NCBI GenBank assembly: GCA_947477655.1
Contig: CANJTS010000007.1
Coordinates: 112,930 to 176,929 of the forward strand
Direction of reading: 5' to 3'
DNA length: 64,000 nt
From: CAILUG01 sp903844415
GTDB lineage: Bacteria; Pseudomonadota; Gammaproteobacteria; Pseudomonadales; Pseudohongiellaceae
Shown here: piece after piece, positions 53,154 through 62,021 of the stretch
Layout: each line of letters begins with the position of its first letter
Numbering within the stretch: position 1 is the first letter of the stretch
Notes under the pieces: generated by a model
The model's input: the letters and a program-made list of their open reading frames with translations, nothing else
The model's database searches: none
What the model was told of the DNA's origin: nothing
Position numbers and translations under genes: made by a program

Positions 53154-53339
53154 TTATTCTCCCTCAACGTGAAGCAAATGACGTACTTTGAAAATCATGC
53201 CACGTACAGCCGGTGTATTCTCGACTTCAACTACATGACGGATTCTGCGAAGCCCAAGACCTGTTAGACAAGCCTTATGTTTTTCTACAGATCCAATTGC
53301 ACTTTTAATCAACGTCACTTTCAATGTTTTTGTAGCCAT
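53154..53339 (-). CDS. rpmD: 50S ribosomal protein L30
   Basis: 61 residues: KTLKVTLIKSAIGSVEKHKACLTGLGLRRIRHVVEVENTPAVRGMIFKV is a complete short L30. It lies 2 nt upstream of rplO and 135 nt downstream of rpsE; the latter gap is larger than usual in this operon and AT-rich. Confidence 0.97.
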   Translation of the reverse strand: MATKTLKVTLIKSAIGSVEKHKACLTGLGLRRIRHVVEVENTPAVRGMIFKVRHLLHVEGE

Positions 53340-53474
53340 GACCTTAACCTTATTACTACTTTAAAATATATCTAAACCAGGTTTATTCCTGGCACTACCA
53401 ATAAATTTTGAACAAAAAATTTTATTACTTGGATTTTGTATAGCTAAAAACCATCAAGAAATTATGGATTTTAA

Positions 53475-53984
53475 TTACCCAATTATCTGTTCCAAAGTTT
53501 TGCCACGTTTAGCGGCGACTTCTTCGGGAGCTCTCATATTTTTCAAACCTTTAAACGTAGCTCGAACAACATTTATTGGATTTGTAGAGCCATAACATTT
53601 AGCAAGTACGTTATGTACACCAGCAAGTTCTAGTACCGACCGCATAGCACCACCTGCAATAACACCGGTACCATCTGAAGCTGGTTGCATATAAATATTT
53701 GAAGCGCCATGACGGGCCTTGACAGGATATTGCAATGTAGTCCCATCGAGTTTTACAGAAATCATATTTCTTCGAGCGGCTTCCATTGCTTTTTGAATAG
53801 CTTGAGGTACTTCGCGCGCTTTTCCGCGTCCAAAACCAATTTTGCCATTTCCATCACCAACTGCAGTTAAAGCAGTAAAGGAAAATATACGACCACCCTT
53901 TACCACCTTGGCGACACGATTGACCTGAATCAGCTTTTCTTGCAAGCCTTCTTCATTTTTATTCTGTTCGTTTTTAAATGCCAT
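53475..53984 (-). CDS. rpsE: 30S ribosomal protein S5
   Basis: 169 residues. The double-stranded-RNA-like domain (EKLIQVNRVAKVVKGGRIFSFTALTAVGDGNGKIGFGRGKA) is followed by the C-terminal domain VRATFKGLKNMRAPEEVAAKRGK. S5 lines the mRNA entry tunnel and influences decoding accuracy. It follows rplR by 18 nt. Confidence 0.98.
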   Translation of the reverse strand: MAFKNEQNKNEEGLQEKLIQVNRVAKVVKGGRIFSFTALTAVGDGNGKIGFGRGKAREVPQAIQKAMEAARRNMISVKLDGTTLQYPVKARHGASNIYMQPASDGTGVIAGGAMRSVLELAGVHNVLAKCYGSTNPINVVRATFKGLKNMRAPEEVAAKRGKTLEQIIG

Positions 53985-54002
53985 ATACCTTAATCCAATA
54001 AC

Positions 54003-54338
54003 CTAGAATTGCAGACCGCCTTCACGTGCTGCTTCTGCCAATGCCTTTACTCGCCCATGATAAATGAAACCACTACGATCAAAAGCAACCTTGGTGACAC
54101 CTACTGATATGGCTCTTTCAGCAATTAATTTACCAATTAGTGTAGCTGACTCCACGTTACCGGCTATGGGCTCTCCAACAGAGGAGGCAGAAGCCAGGAC
54201 GCGATTATCTGGAGAAATAATCTGTGCATAAATGTGCCTAGGACTGCGATATACACACAATCTGTTTACTTTAAGCTCACTGATTTTCGCGCGTGATCTC
54301 TTTGCGCGTCGAAGGCGAGATTCTTTTTTCTCGTTCAT
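54003..54338 (-). CDS. rplR: 50S ribosomal protein L18
   Basis: 111 residues: LCVYRSPRHIYAQIISPDNRVLASASS and AFDRSGFIYHGRVKALAEAAREGGLQF are diagnostic. The basic N-terminus binds 5S rRNA in the central protuberance with L5 and L25. The N-terminal stretch is unusually charged and short (MNEKKESRLRRAKRSRAKI). It lies between rplF and rpsE. Confidence 0.97.
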   Translation of the reverse strand: MNEKKESRLRRAKRSRAKISELKVNRLCVYRSPRHIYAQIISPDNRVLASASSVGEPIAGNVESATLIGKLIAERAISVGVTKVAFDRSGFIYHGRVKALAEAAREGGLQF

Positions 54339-54421
54339 TACTAATGCCTCTTGGCTCTGTTAGCGGAAAATGATTTATATTTCAAGTTCCAGCCGTTGCT
54401 TAATACTCTAGCGTTTACTTG

Positions 54422-54955
54422 TTATTTTTTCTTAGCTTCTTTGCGGTAAACCTGCTCACCTGAATAACGAACACCTTTGCCTTTATAGGGCTCAGGGGCA
54501 CGGTAACTACGTAATTCTGCGGCAACTTGGCCAAGTAATTGTCTATCGGCACTTTTTAAAATTATTTCAGTCTGAGTTGGAGTTTCAGCAGTTACACCGT
54601 CAGGAAGCGAATAATCAATTGGATGAGAATATCCCAATACCATATTTACATTCTTACCTTGTGCTTTAGCTCTATAACCTACACCGACCAACTCCAGTTT
54701 GCGCTCGAATCCTTTGCTTACACCGATCACCATATTTTGTAATAGTGCTCTAGTTGTACCTGCGAGAGCATTTGCGTCAGTTGATTCGTTAATTGGTGAC
54801 AATTTCAATTTATTATCTTCGTTCTCAATGTGAACATTGCTATTAAGCTTGAGAGTAAGCGCACCCTTAACGCCCTTCAGGTATACAACACCATCTGCTA
54901 CCCGGACCTCTACTCCTTTCGGCAGTTCAACTGGAGCTTTTGCGATTCTGGACAT
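54422..54955 (-). CDS. rplF: 50S ribosomal protein L6
   Basis: 177 residues, the same length as E. coli. Two tandem alpha/beta domains; the C-terminal signature ELRSYRAPEPYKGKGVRY is present and followed by the KKEAKKK-type tail. L6 binds near the sarcin-ricin loop where elongation factors act. It lies between rpsH and rplR. Confidence 0.98.
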   Translation of the reverse strand: MSRIAKAPVELPKGVEVRVADGVVYLKGVKGALTLKLNSNVHIENEDNKLKLSPINESTDANALAGTTRALLQNMVIGVSKGFERKLELVGVGYRAKAQGKNVNMVLGYSHPIDYSLPDGVTAETPTQTEIILKSADRQLLGQVAAELRSYRAPEPYKGKGVRYSGEQVYRKEAKKK

Positions 54956-55051
54956 AATCTTGCTCTTTCTATGTAACTTACTTTGAATGCCAAGTTTTTT
55001 ACGAGGCGTTTACTGTCAACCAACTATTTGTATTTAAACCTGTAAAAAAAT

Positions 55052-55447
55052 TTAAAAAACCGTACAGAGTACTTCGCCACCCACACCAGCAGCACGAGCT
55101 GCCATATTGGTCATCACACCTTTATTAGTAGATACAATAGCAATACCTAAACCCGCTCTAACAATTGGCAAATCTTCTCGACGCTTGTACATACGTAAAC
55201 CAGGGGAACTTCCTCGATGTAATTCTTCTATTACAGGCCTGCCATTATAATATTTGAGATCTATATTCAGGATCTGTTTAACTAAATCGGTACTTAAGGA
55301 ATAACCTGCGATATATCCTTCTTGTTTTAAAACATCCAAGATCGATTGTTTTATTTTAGAAGCAGGACACTGCACAGTAGGCTTTCCCGCCATTTGAGCA
55401 TTACGGATACGTGTTAAAAGATCTGCTATAGGATCGGACATACTCAT
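55052..55447 (-). CDS. rpsH: 30S ribosomal protein S8
   Basis: 131 residues: MSMSDPIADLLTRIRNAQ at the start and the C-terminal signature GLGIAIVSTNKGVMTNMAARAAGVGGEVLCTVF. A primary 16S central-domain binder; in E. coli it also represses the spc operon at the rplE start, not testable here. It lies 35 nt after rpsN. Confidence 0.98.
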   Translation of the reverse strand: MSMSDPIADLLTRIRNAQMAGKPTVQCPASKIKQSILDVLKQEGYIAGYSLSTDLVKQILNIDLKYYNGRPVIEELHRGSSPGLRMYKRREDLPIVRAGLGIAIVSTNKGVMTNMAARAAGVGGEVLCTVF

Positions 55448-55482
55448 TATAATTTCCTCAAACTCTTCTCAGCTTTCTAACC

Positions 55483-55788
55483 TTACCAACTGGCTTTGGT
55501 TAAACCTGGAACATCACCTTTCATAGCATGTTCACGTAATTTGATACGGCACAACCCAAATTTTCTGTAAACACCATGTGGTCGTCCAGTAATCTGACAG
55601 CGTTTACGCTGTCTGGACGGACTAGCATCTCGCGGCAGTTTCTGCAATTTTATTTGTGCTTCCCATTTTTCTGCATCAGTAGCTGTAACGCTGAGAACAG
55701 TAGCTTTGTAAGATGCACGTTTTTTGGCAAAACGAGCAGCAATTTTTAGCCTACGAGTTTCTCTTTCAATCATTGATGTCTTGGCCAT
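55483..55788 (-). CDS. rpsN: 30S ribosomal protein S14, zinc-free long form
   Basis: 101 residues: MAKTSMIERETRRLKIAARFAKKRASYK at the start and the C-terminal RQRKRCQITGRPHGVYRKFGLCRIKLREHAMKGDVPGLTKASW. The CxxC pairs of short zinc S14 are absent; only two isolated Cys remain, so this is the C- form. It belongs to the 30S head near the A site. It follows rplE by 3 nt. Confidence 0.98.
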   Translation of the reverse strand: MAKTSMIERETRRLKIAARFAKKRASYKATVLSVTATDAEKWEAQIKLQKLPRDASPSRQRKRCQITGRPHGVYRKFGLCRIKLREHAMKGDVPGLTKASW

Positions 55789-55791
55789 GAT

Positions 55792-56355
55792 CTATCCTCT
55801 GGCTTCGGAGGTGGGATTTTCACCTCGGAAAGGAAAATTAAATGCTCTTAGTAAGGCACGACCTTCTTCGTTTGTTTCAGCTGTTGTGGTGATCGTGATA
55901 TCCATACCTCTGAGCTTGTCAATTTTGTCATAATCTATTTCAGGAAATATAATTTGCTCAGTTACTCCAAGAGCATAATTACCTCGACCATCAAATGCTT
56001 TCGGGTTTAATCCCCGAAAGTCACGTATACGCGGGATCGCAATATTTACCAGGCGATCTAGAAATTCATACATTCGCTCACCACGTAGCGTTACTTTGCA
56101 GCCTACCGGCCAACCTTCACGAATTTTGAAACCCGCTACAGATTTTCGTGCTTTGTTTACAACAGGGCGCTGACCGGTAATTTTTATTAAATCACCGAGC
56201 GCGTTATCCAAAACTTTTTTATCACTGAATTCACCGCTACCAATATTCAAAACAATCTTGGTAACTTTTGGAACCTGCATAGGATTGCTGTAAGAGAACT
56301 GTTTTGTAAGTTCTTTGACAACCGTATCTTTATAAAACGCTTTCAATCTAGCCAT
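55792..56355 (-). CDS. rplE: 50S ribosomal protein L5
   Basis: 187 residues: MARLKAFYKDTVVKELTKQFSYSNPMQVPKV start and FPEIDYDKIDKLRGMDITITTTAETNEEGRALLRAFNFPF end. L5 binds 5S rRNA and forms the inter-subunit bridge with S13. The C-terminal extension GENPTSEARG makes it a few residues longer than E. coli (179). It lies between rplX and rpsN. Confidence 0.98.
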   Translation of the reverse strand: MARLKAFYKDTVVKELTKQFSYSNPMQVPKVTKIVLNIGSGEFSDKKVLDNALGDLIKITGQRPVVNKARKSVAGFKIREGWPVGCKVTLRGERMYEFLDRLVNIAIPRIRDFRGLNPKAFDGRGNYALGVTEQIIFPEIDYDKIDKLRGMDITITTTAETNEEGRALLRAFNFPFRGENPTSEARG

Positions 56356-56414
56356 GGTTAAACCTGTTTTCTATCTCAGCATTGCCACACCGGATATGTC
56401 CGGACTCAGTCAAC

Positions 56415-56729
56415 TCAGCCAATTATGGATTTGTCGGATTTAAAAATTCTGACTTTATTTCCATCAGCCTCTAAACGAATACCAATCTTGTCTGCTTTAC
56501 CACTTTTTGGGTTGAAAATTGCAACATTAGAAGCATCAATCCCGGCTTCTTTTTCAATAATGCCGCCAGGTTTTCCAATATTCGGATTAGGCTTTGTATG
56601 CCGTTTAACCATATTGATACCAGCAACCATCAAACGTCCATTGCCTAGAACACGAGTGATTTTCCCGCGCTTGCCATTATCACGACCAGCAATAACTATA
56701 ACTTCATCATCACGTTTGAGCTTTTGCAT
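56415..56729 (-). CDS. rplX: 50S ribosomal protein L24
   Basis: 104 residues with a KOW motif (DDEVIVIAGRDNGKRGKITRV) and NMVKRHTKPNP. L24 initiates 50S assembly and lies at the exit tunnel. ATG 56729 is used because the family starts just before KLKRDDEV; a TTG five codons upstream would be atypical. It lies between rplN and rplE. Confidence 0.96.
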   Translation of the reverse strand: MQKLKRDDEVIVIAGRDNGKRGKITRVLGNGRLMVAGINMVKRHTKPNPNIGKPGGIIEKEAGIDASNVAIFNPKSGKADKIGIRLEADGNKVRIFKSDKSIIG

Positions 56730-56815
56730 AAACCTGATTTTCAACCTCTTATCTTTTAGCCTGTTAAGACTTTATATTTCTAGTGCTTTTTATAAAATTA
56801 TTTGTACTTGCTCAA

Positions 56816-57184
56816 TCACAACACTTCAGGAGCAAGAGAAATAATACGCATAAACTTTTCATTTCTCAGTTCGCGGGTAACCGGTCCAAATACACGTGTA
56901 CCGATTGGCGCGTCTTGGTTATTAAGCAAAATAGCAGCGTTGTCATCAAATTTAATGAGGGAGCCATCCTGTCTTCTAACTCCACTTTTTGTTCGAACCA
57001 CCAACGCATTTAAAACTTGTCCTTTTTTAACTTTTCCGCGCGGAATGGCTTCCTTAACAGTAACTTTGATGACATCTCCAATTCTGGCATAGCGACGATG
57101 AGAACCACCGAGCACTTTAATACACATAACACGGCGAGCGCCGCTATTGTCTGCCACTTCTAAATATGACTGTACTTGAATCAT
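56816..57184 (-). CDS. rplN: 50S ribosomal protein L14
   Basis: 122 residues, the E. coli length: MIQVQSYLEVADNSGARRVMCIKVLGG and the C-terminal FGPVTRELRNEKFMRIISLAPEVL. L14 contacts 16S h14 and binds the silencing factor RsfS in other bacteria. It is separated from rpsQ by 123 nt, the largest gap in the S10-spc junction, where the spc operon probably begins. Confidence 0.98.
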   Translation of the reverse strand: MIQVQSYLEVADNSGARRVMCIKVLGGSHRRYARIGDVIKVTVKEAIPRGKVKKGQVLNALVVRTKSGVRRQDGSLIKFDDNAAILLNNQDAPIGTRVFGPVTRELRNEKFMRIISLAPEVL

Positions 57185-57307
57185 GGTACTACTCCGCGCC
57201 TATCGCCCTTGTTCTGGCTTTCAGTACTGTTAAGCACTGATACTAAATTTTCTTGATATTTTATTAATTCAGCAGCAACTCAATTAGATAAAGTTTTGAT
57301 AATGCAA

Positions 57308-57574
57308 CTACGCTGCCGAGGCTTTTTCATCAACACTCACCAAAGACCAAGTTTTTGTTTTAGAAATTGGTCTTACTTCTTTTACTGTAACAGTATCACC
57401 TTGCTGGCACTGATTAGATTCATCATGTGCATGTACTTTTGAAGATTTAGTAACATATTTTCCATATACAGGGTGTTTAACTCGTCGCTCAATCAACACA
57501 GTAATAGATTTGTCCATTTTGTTACTAATTACTTTTCCAGTAATTGTTCGAGCACTTTTTTGATTGTCAGACAT
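57308..57574 (-). CDS. rpsQ: 30S ribosomal protein S17
   Basis: 88 residues with the OB-fold signature RTITGKVISNKMDKSITVLIERRVKHPVYGKYVTKSSKVHAHDE and VTVKEVRPISKTKTWSLV. A primary 16S binder in the 30S body. It follows rpmC by 3 nt and ends the S10 operon. Confidence 0.98.
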   Translation of the reverse strand: MSDNQKSARTITGKVISNKMDKSITVLIERRVKHPVYGKYVTKSSKVHAHDESNQCQQGDTVTVKEVRPISKTKTWSLVSVDEKASAA

Positions 57575-57577
57575 AGT

Positions 57578-57778
57578 TTAAGAACCTGCTTGTTCGCCAA
57601 TTATGGTTTTTACCCTGGCAATATCTTTTTTAACACCAGTAAATAAATGAGACTGCTGTAACTGACCAGTATTTTTCTTCATACGGAAGTTAAATAGATC
57701 ACGTTGCAACCCCAGCAACAATGCATTGAGCTCAATGATTGATTTGCTTCTTAATTCAGTTGCCTGCAATTTGGCCAT
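57578..57778 (-). CDS. rpmC: 50S ribosomal protein L29
   Basis: 66 residues, a two-helix protein (ELRSKSIIELNALLLGLQRDLFNFRMKKNTGQLQQSHLFTGVKKDIARVKTII). L29 sits at the exit tunnel beside L23. ATG 57778 overlaps the rplP stop by one base (TGATG), which supports translational coupling; a GTG one codon earlier is less likely. Confidence 0.96.
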   Translation of the reverse strand: MAKLQATELRSKSIIELNALLLGLQRDLFNFRMKKNTGQLQQSHLFTGVKKDIARVKTIIGEQAGS

Positions 57779-58191
57779 CACATCACCACTCGTTTAGCAA
57801 ATTTTGTAGCAAAAGGAAGTTTAGCAGCAGCCAAATCAAAAGCCTCTTGGGCAATCTCTGAAGACACTCCTTCGACTTCAAACAAAATTCTTCCTGGCTG
57901 GATATTGGCTACCCAATACTCAACATTACCCTTACCACTACCTTGACGAACTTCCAATGGTTTCTGGGTGATAGGCTTGTCAGGGAAAACTCTTATCCAG
58001 ACTTTGCCACCACGCTTCATATGACGCGTCAAAGCACGACGAGCCGACTCTAGTTGACGCGCAGTTAAGCGACCGCGACCTACGGCTTTTAAGCCGAATT
58101 CGCCAAAACTCACAGTGCTACCCCTATGGGCTAGACCACGATTGCGGCCTTTCATCTGTTTGCGAAATTTAGTCCGCTTTGGTTGTAACAT
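57778..58191 (-). CDS. rplP: 50S ribosomal protein L16
   Basis: 137 residues: MLQPKRTKFRKQMKGRNRGLAHRGSTVSFGEFGLKA start and LFEVEGVSSEIAQEAFDLAAAKLPFATKFAKRVVM end. It organises the A-site region of the 50S subunit. Its stop overlaps the rpmC start. It lies 50 nt after rpsC. Confidence 0.98.
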   Translation of the reverse strand: MLQPKRTKFRKQMKGRNRGLAHRGSTVSFGEFGLKAVGRGRLTARQLESARRALTRHMKRGGKVWIRVFPDKPITQKPLEVRQGSGKGNVEYWVANIQPGRILFEVEGVSSEIAQEAFDLAAAKLPFATKFAKRVVM

Positions 58192-58241
58192 CCGGAACCA
58201 CCTCTTTTAGCCTGTCATTCCAACTGGCTTTTCTTCAGCTC

Positions 58242-58919
58242 TTACTGTTGTTGAACTTTTTTCTTCGAATCACCTGAAAGTACTTCTGCTACGTTTAGGA
58301 TTTCACCTTTGAATATCCACACTTTCACACCTATGATTCCAAAAGTGGTTAGTGCCTCACTCGTTGCATAATCGATATCGGCACGAAGTGTATGTAATGG
58401 CACGCGACCTTCATGATATCGCTCTGTTCGTGCTATTTCTGCACCACCAAGACGACCACCTACCTGAACTTTTATTCCTTCAGCGCCTTGACGCATCGCA
58501 TTTTGCATTACACGTTTCATCGCACGACGGAACATAACACGTCGTTCCAACTGCTGCGCAACACTGTCAGCTACCAATTGCGCATCTAGATCGGGCTTTC
58601 GAATTTCTTCAATATTGATGTTAACTGGCACACCCATTTTGGCTGTTAGCAAATTTCGTAACTTTTCTACATCTTCACCTTTTTTTCCAATTACTATTCC
58701 TGGGCGTGCCGTATAAACAGTAATTCTCGCTGTTTGCGCAGGTCTTTCTATTTCAACCCTAGAAACAGAAGCTGCAGCTAGTTTTTTCTTTACAATCGCT
58801 CGCACTTCCAAATCTTCAAGGAGATACTTCGAGTAATTTTTACCTTCTGCATACCAAACAGAAGTATGTCTTTTTACTATACCCAGTCGAATGCCTGTTG
58901 GGTGTACTTTTTGACCCAT
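58242..58919 (-). CDS. rpsC: 30S ribosomal protein S3
   Basis: 225 residues: MGQKVHPTGIRLGIVKRHTSVWYA, a KH domain (TVYTARPGIVIGKKGEDVEKLRNLL) with the IGKKG loop, and the C-terminal GRLGGAEIARTERYHEGRVPLHTLRADIDY block. With S4 and S5 it forms the mRNA entrance helicase. It follows rplV by 8 nt. Confidence 0.98.
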   Translation of the reverse strand: MGQKVHPTGIRLGIVKRHTSVWYAEGKNYSKYLLEDLEVRAIVKKKLAAASVSRVEIERPAQTARITVYTARPGIVIGKKGEDVEKLRNLLTAKMGVPVNINIEEIRKPDLDAQLVADSVAQQLERRVMFRRAMKRVMQNAMRQGAEGIKVQVGGRLGGAEIARTERYHEGRVPLHTLRADIDYATSEALTTFGIIGVKVWIFKGEILNVAEVLSGDSKKKVQQQ

Positions 58920-58927
58920 GATCTCCC

Positions 58928-59263
58928 CTACGCGTTATCAGCTACTTTTACAGTAATGTGACAAGAGCGTTTCGTAATTCGATCTGCTCTACCTTTTGCA
59001 CGAGGCATAATTCGTTTTAACGACACGCCTTCGTCAATAAAAATCGTAGACACTTTTAACTCATCTATATCAAGACCTTGATTATGCTCTGCATTTGCAA
59101 TTGCGGAATTAAGTACTTTTTTTATGAGAGGCGCGCCTTTTTTATTACTAAAGGACAAGACTTCCAGAGCATCTTCAACACGTTTGCCACGAATCTGGTC
59201 AGCGACCAGCCTGACTTTTTGTGCCGAGACCCTGGCCCCCTTTAAAACCGCTGAAACTTCCAT
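58928..59263 (-). CDS. rplV: 50S ribosomal protein L22
   Basis: 111 residues (E. coli 110): MEVSAVLKGARVSAQKVRLVADQIRGKRVEDALEVL and the tunnel-lining hairpin region SLKRIMPRAKGRADRITKRSCHITVKV. ATG 59263 is used because GAGGTG lies 6 nt upstream and the family starts there; an upstream GTG would add 22 unrelated residues and overlap rpsS. Macrolide-tunnel protein. Confidence 0.97.
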   Translation of the reverse strand: MEVSAVLKGARVSAQKVRLVADQIRGKRVEDALEVLSFSNKKGAPLIKKVLNSAIANAEHNQGLDIDELKVSTIFIDEGVSLKRIMPRAKGRADRITKRSCHITVKVADNA

Positions 59264-59297
59264 CACAAACACCTCTAAATATTTTATAAAACACGCA

Positions 59298-59570
59298 TTA
59301 ACGTGCTTTTTTATCCGCAGAATGACCACGGTAGGTTCTGGTCATTACAAATTCACCCAGCTTGTGACCCACCATATCTTCAGTGACTAAAATAGGCACA
59401 TGCTGACGCCCGTTATGTATGGACAGAGTCAAACCCAACATTTCTGGAGAAATCATTGATCTACGTGACCACGTTTTGATTGGTCTACGATCATTTTTCT
59501 CAACAGCAACCTGAACTTTTTTAAGTAGGTGCAAATCTATAAAAGGACCTTTTTTTAGCGATCTTGGCAC
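59298..59570 (-). CDS. rpsS: 30S ribosomal protein S19
   Basis: 90 residues: MPRSLKKGPFIDLHLLKKV, SRRSMISPEMLGLTLSIHNGRQHVPILVTEDMVGHKLGEFVMTRTYRGH. It forms a complex with S13 in the 30S head and touches the A-site tRNA. It lies 19 nt after rplB and 34 nt before rplV. Confidence 0.98.
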   Translation of the reverse strand: MPRSLKKGPFIDLHLLKKVQVAVEKNDRRPIKTWSRRSMISPEMLGLTLSIHNGRQHVPILVTEDMVGHKLGEFVMTRTYRGHSADKKAR

Positions 59571-59589
59571 TTGATTACCCTACCCTTGT

Positions 59590-60420
59590 TTATTTAGTCG
59601 CGTTACGACGACGTACTATCAACTTACTAGTACGCTTGTTAGTTCTTGTTTTGAAACCTTTAGTAGGAGTACCCCATGGAGAAACTGGATGACGACCACC
59701 AGAAGTGCGACCTTCACCACCACCATGTGGATGATCGACCGGATTCATGGCTACACCACGTACAGTTGGTCGGACACCACGCCATCTAGAAGCCCCAGCT
59801 TTTCCCAAAGAGCGCAAGTTATGCTCGCTATTTGAAACCTCACCTAATGTTGCCCTACAGTCGGACGGTACTTTTCTTACTTCACCAGACCTCAAACGCA
59901 AAGTTACATGCTGCCCTTCTCTTGCAACCAATTGCACTGAAGTACCAGCACTACGCGCCAATTGAGCTCCTTTGCCTGGCTTCATTTCAACGCAATGAAT
60001 AGTGCTACCAACAGGTATATTGCGCAGCGGAAGACAGTTGCCTGGCTTCATTGGAGAAGCAGCGCCTGACATTATTTCGTCACCCACAACTACTTTTTGC
60101 GGAGCTATTACATAGCGACGCTCACCATCAGCGTATAACAACAACGCGATATTAGCTGTTCGGTTTGGATCATATTCAAAACGCTCTATCCGTGCTGGTA
60201 TGCCGTCTTTGTCTCGCAAAAAATCAACTACGCGATATTTTTGTTTATGACCACCACCTGCATGTCTCTGAGTGATACGACCAGAGCTGTTACGACCACC
60301 GGTTTTAACTTTCTTTTCAAGCAATGGACCGTAAGGAGCACCACGGTGCAGCTCGGGATTTACTACTTTAACCAGGAATCTTCGACCTGGTGAGGTAGGT
60401 TTACATTTGATAATTGCCAT
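59590..60420 (-). CDS. rplB: 50S ribosomal protein L2
   Basis: 276 residues: KCKPTSPGRRFLVKVVNPELHRG start, and the C-terminal NPVDHPHGGGEGRTSGGRHPVSPWGTPTKG with the conserved His near the peptidyl-transferase centre. Needed for subunit joining and peptidyl transfer. It follows rplW by 21 nt. Confidence 0.98.
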   Translation of the reverse strand: MAIIKCKPTSPGRRFLVKVVNPELHRGAPYGPLLEKKVKTGGRNSSGRITQRHAGGGHKQKYRVVDFLRDKDGIPARIERFEYDPNRTANIALLLYADGERRYVIAPQKVVVGDEIMSGAASPMKPGNCLPLRNIPVGSTIHCVEMKPGKGAQLARSAGTSVQLVAREGQHVTLRLRSGEVRKVPSDCRATLGEVSNSEHNLRSLGKAGASRWRGVRPTVRGVAMNPVDHPHGGGEGRTSGGRHPVSPWGTPTKGFKTRTNKRTSKLIVRRRNATK

Positions 60421-60441
60421 AAACTTCTCCCAAAGCCCCGC

Positions 60442-60741
60442 TTAGCCTAAATCGGCAAGATCAATTTGCTGACCCTGCTCCAGCCTTACGTAGGCTTTTT
60501 TCCAATCACTGCGGCTGCGAAGTATGCCGCGCGCAGTCCGTTTGGTTTTACCTTTTACATTTAATACCTGGACACCTTTGACCTGAACTCCGAAAAGACT
60601 TTCAACAGCCTTTTTAATCTCAGATTTAGTCGCATCATGCACAACTTTAAAAGTTACCTGATTATTGAGCTCAGAAATATTACTGGTTTTCTCAGAGAGA
60701 TGCGGCCCCAGAATTACGCTTAATATACGTTCCTGATTCAT
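60442..60741 (-). CDS. rplW: 50S ribosomal protein L23
   Basis: 99 residues: MNQERILSVILGPHLSEKTSNISELNNQVTFKVVHDATKSEIKKAVESLFGV and the loop KGVQVLNVKGKTKRTARGILRSRSDWKKAYVRL. L23 is the docking site for trigger factor and SRP at the exit tunnel. Its start overlaps the rplD stop by 4 nt (ATGA). Confidence 0.98.
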   Translation of the reverse strand: MNQERILSVILGPHLSEKTSNISELNNQVTFKVVHDATKSEIKKAVESLFGVQVKGVQVLNVKGKTKRTARGILRSRSDWKKAYVRLEQGQQIDLADLG

Positions 60742-61358
60742 GCCAGCAGACCCTCTAGTTTTTTCAATGCAGGAATAGTAACCAGCACCTTGTCAAAGCC
60801 AATCAGACTAACCGGATCAACACCTTCAGCATCCAGAACATCTACGGTATGAAGATTTCGCGCAGCCAGAAAAAGGTTCTTATCAACCTGATCACTTACG
60901 ATAAGTACATTGTGCAAGTCAAATTCAGACAATTTTTCCAAAAGACTTTTTGTTTTATGAGAATCCAGCTTGAAATCGTCAACAACCAACAAACGACCCT
61001 GCCTAATCAGCTCTGATACGATACAACGCATTGCTCCACGGTACATTTTTTTGTTTATTTTTTTGGAGTGATCTTGAGGAACTGCAGCAAATGTTTTACC
61101 ACCCCCGCGCCATAGAGGGCTACGGGTACTGCCTGCACGAGCACGGCCTGTTCCTTTTTGGCGATGAGGCTTTCTACCGCCACCACTTACTTCAGCACGA
61201 GTTTTTTGCTTTACTGAACCCTGTCGAGCACCTGCCAAGTATGTAACCACAACTTGGTGCACAAGACTCTCATTGAATGGCATTCCAAAAGAACCGTCAG
61301 AAACTGACACAATTTCTTTTGCAGCTTTCATCCCCGGCAAAACAACATGTAGATCCAT
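60738..61358 (-). CDS. rplD: 50S ribosomal protein L4
   Basis: 206 residues: the loop KTRAEVSGGGRKPHRQKGTGRARAGSTRSPLWRGGG reaches into the exit tunnel; the globular alpha/beta part follows. In E. coli L4 also represses the S10 operon by transcription attenuation and translation block in a long leader; the leader here is too short for that (see rpsJ). It lies 3 nt after rplC. Confidence 0.98.
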   Translation of the reverse strand: MDLHVVLPGMKAAKEIVSVSDGSFGMPFNESLVHQVVVTYLAGARQGSVKQKTRAEVSGGGRKPHRQKGTGRARAGSTRSPLWRGGGKTFAAVPQDHSKKINKKMYRGAMRCIVSELIRQGRLLVVDDFKLDSHKTKSLLEKLSEFDLHNVLIVSDQVDKNLFLAARNLHTVDVLDAEGVDPVSLIGFDKVLVTIPALKKLEGLLA

Positions 61359-61361
61359 TGC

Positions 61362-62021
61362 TTAGCCCTCAGACTTCATAACTTTGGATTTAACAGCTGG
61401 CGTAACAATAACATCACACCCAGTTGCACCCGGTACCGCGCCCTTTATAAGGAGCAAATTATTTACAGTATCAATTTTTACAATTTGTAAATTTTGAATG
61501 GTCACTGATTCGTCGCCCATATGACCAGCCATTTTTTTACCTTTCCATACACGACCTGGAGATTGATTTTGACCGATAGAACCAGGTGCGCGATGAGACA
61601 AGGAGTTACCGTGGGTAGCATCCTGCATACTAAAATGATGCCTCTTGATTACCCCCTGGAAACCTTTCCCCTTGGAGACCCCAGAGACATCAACCATCTG
61701 ACCAACAATAAAGCTGGAGACAGTCAATTCCGAACCGGTAGTAAACTTGTCTATCTCAGCTGAAGCAGAACGGAATTCCCACAATCCACGACCCAAATCT
61801 ACGCCCGCTTTAGCGAAATGACCTGCAGCAGACTTGGTTACGTGGCTACTTTTTTTACTGCCCGTTGTTACCTGGATAGCTGCATAGCCATCATTATCAA
61901 CAGATTTTATCTGAGTGACACGGTTGGGCAATACTTCAACCACAGTGACGGGCACAGAAGACCCTGTTACAGTGAAAACGCGGGACATACCGCTTTTTCG
62001 ACCGACTAATCCAATCGACAT
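61362..62021 (-). CDS. rplC: 50S ribosomal protein L3
   Basis: 219 residues: MSIGLVGRKSGMSRVFTVTGSSVPVTVVEVLPNRVTQIKS and the long extension HHFSMQDATHGNSLSHRAPGSIGQNQSPGRVWKGKKMAGHMG that reaches the peptidyl-transferase centre; the Gln in NQSPGRVWKG is the residue methylated by PrmB in E. coli. ATG 62021 has GGAG 6 nt upstream; an in-frame ATG four codons earlier lacks it. It follows rpsJ by 157 nt. Confidence 0.97.
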   Translation of the reverse strand: MSIGLVGRKSGMSRVFTVTGSSVPVTVVEVLPNRVTQIKSVDNDGYAAIQVTTGSKKSSHVTKSAAGHFAKAGVDLGRGLWEFRSASAEIDKFTTGSELTVSSFIVGQMVDVSGVSKGKGFQGVIKRHHFSMQDATHGNSLSHRAPGSIGQNQSPGRVWKGKKMAGHMGDESVTIQNLQIVKIDTVNNLLLIKGAVPGATGCDVIVTPAVKSKVMKSEG

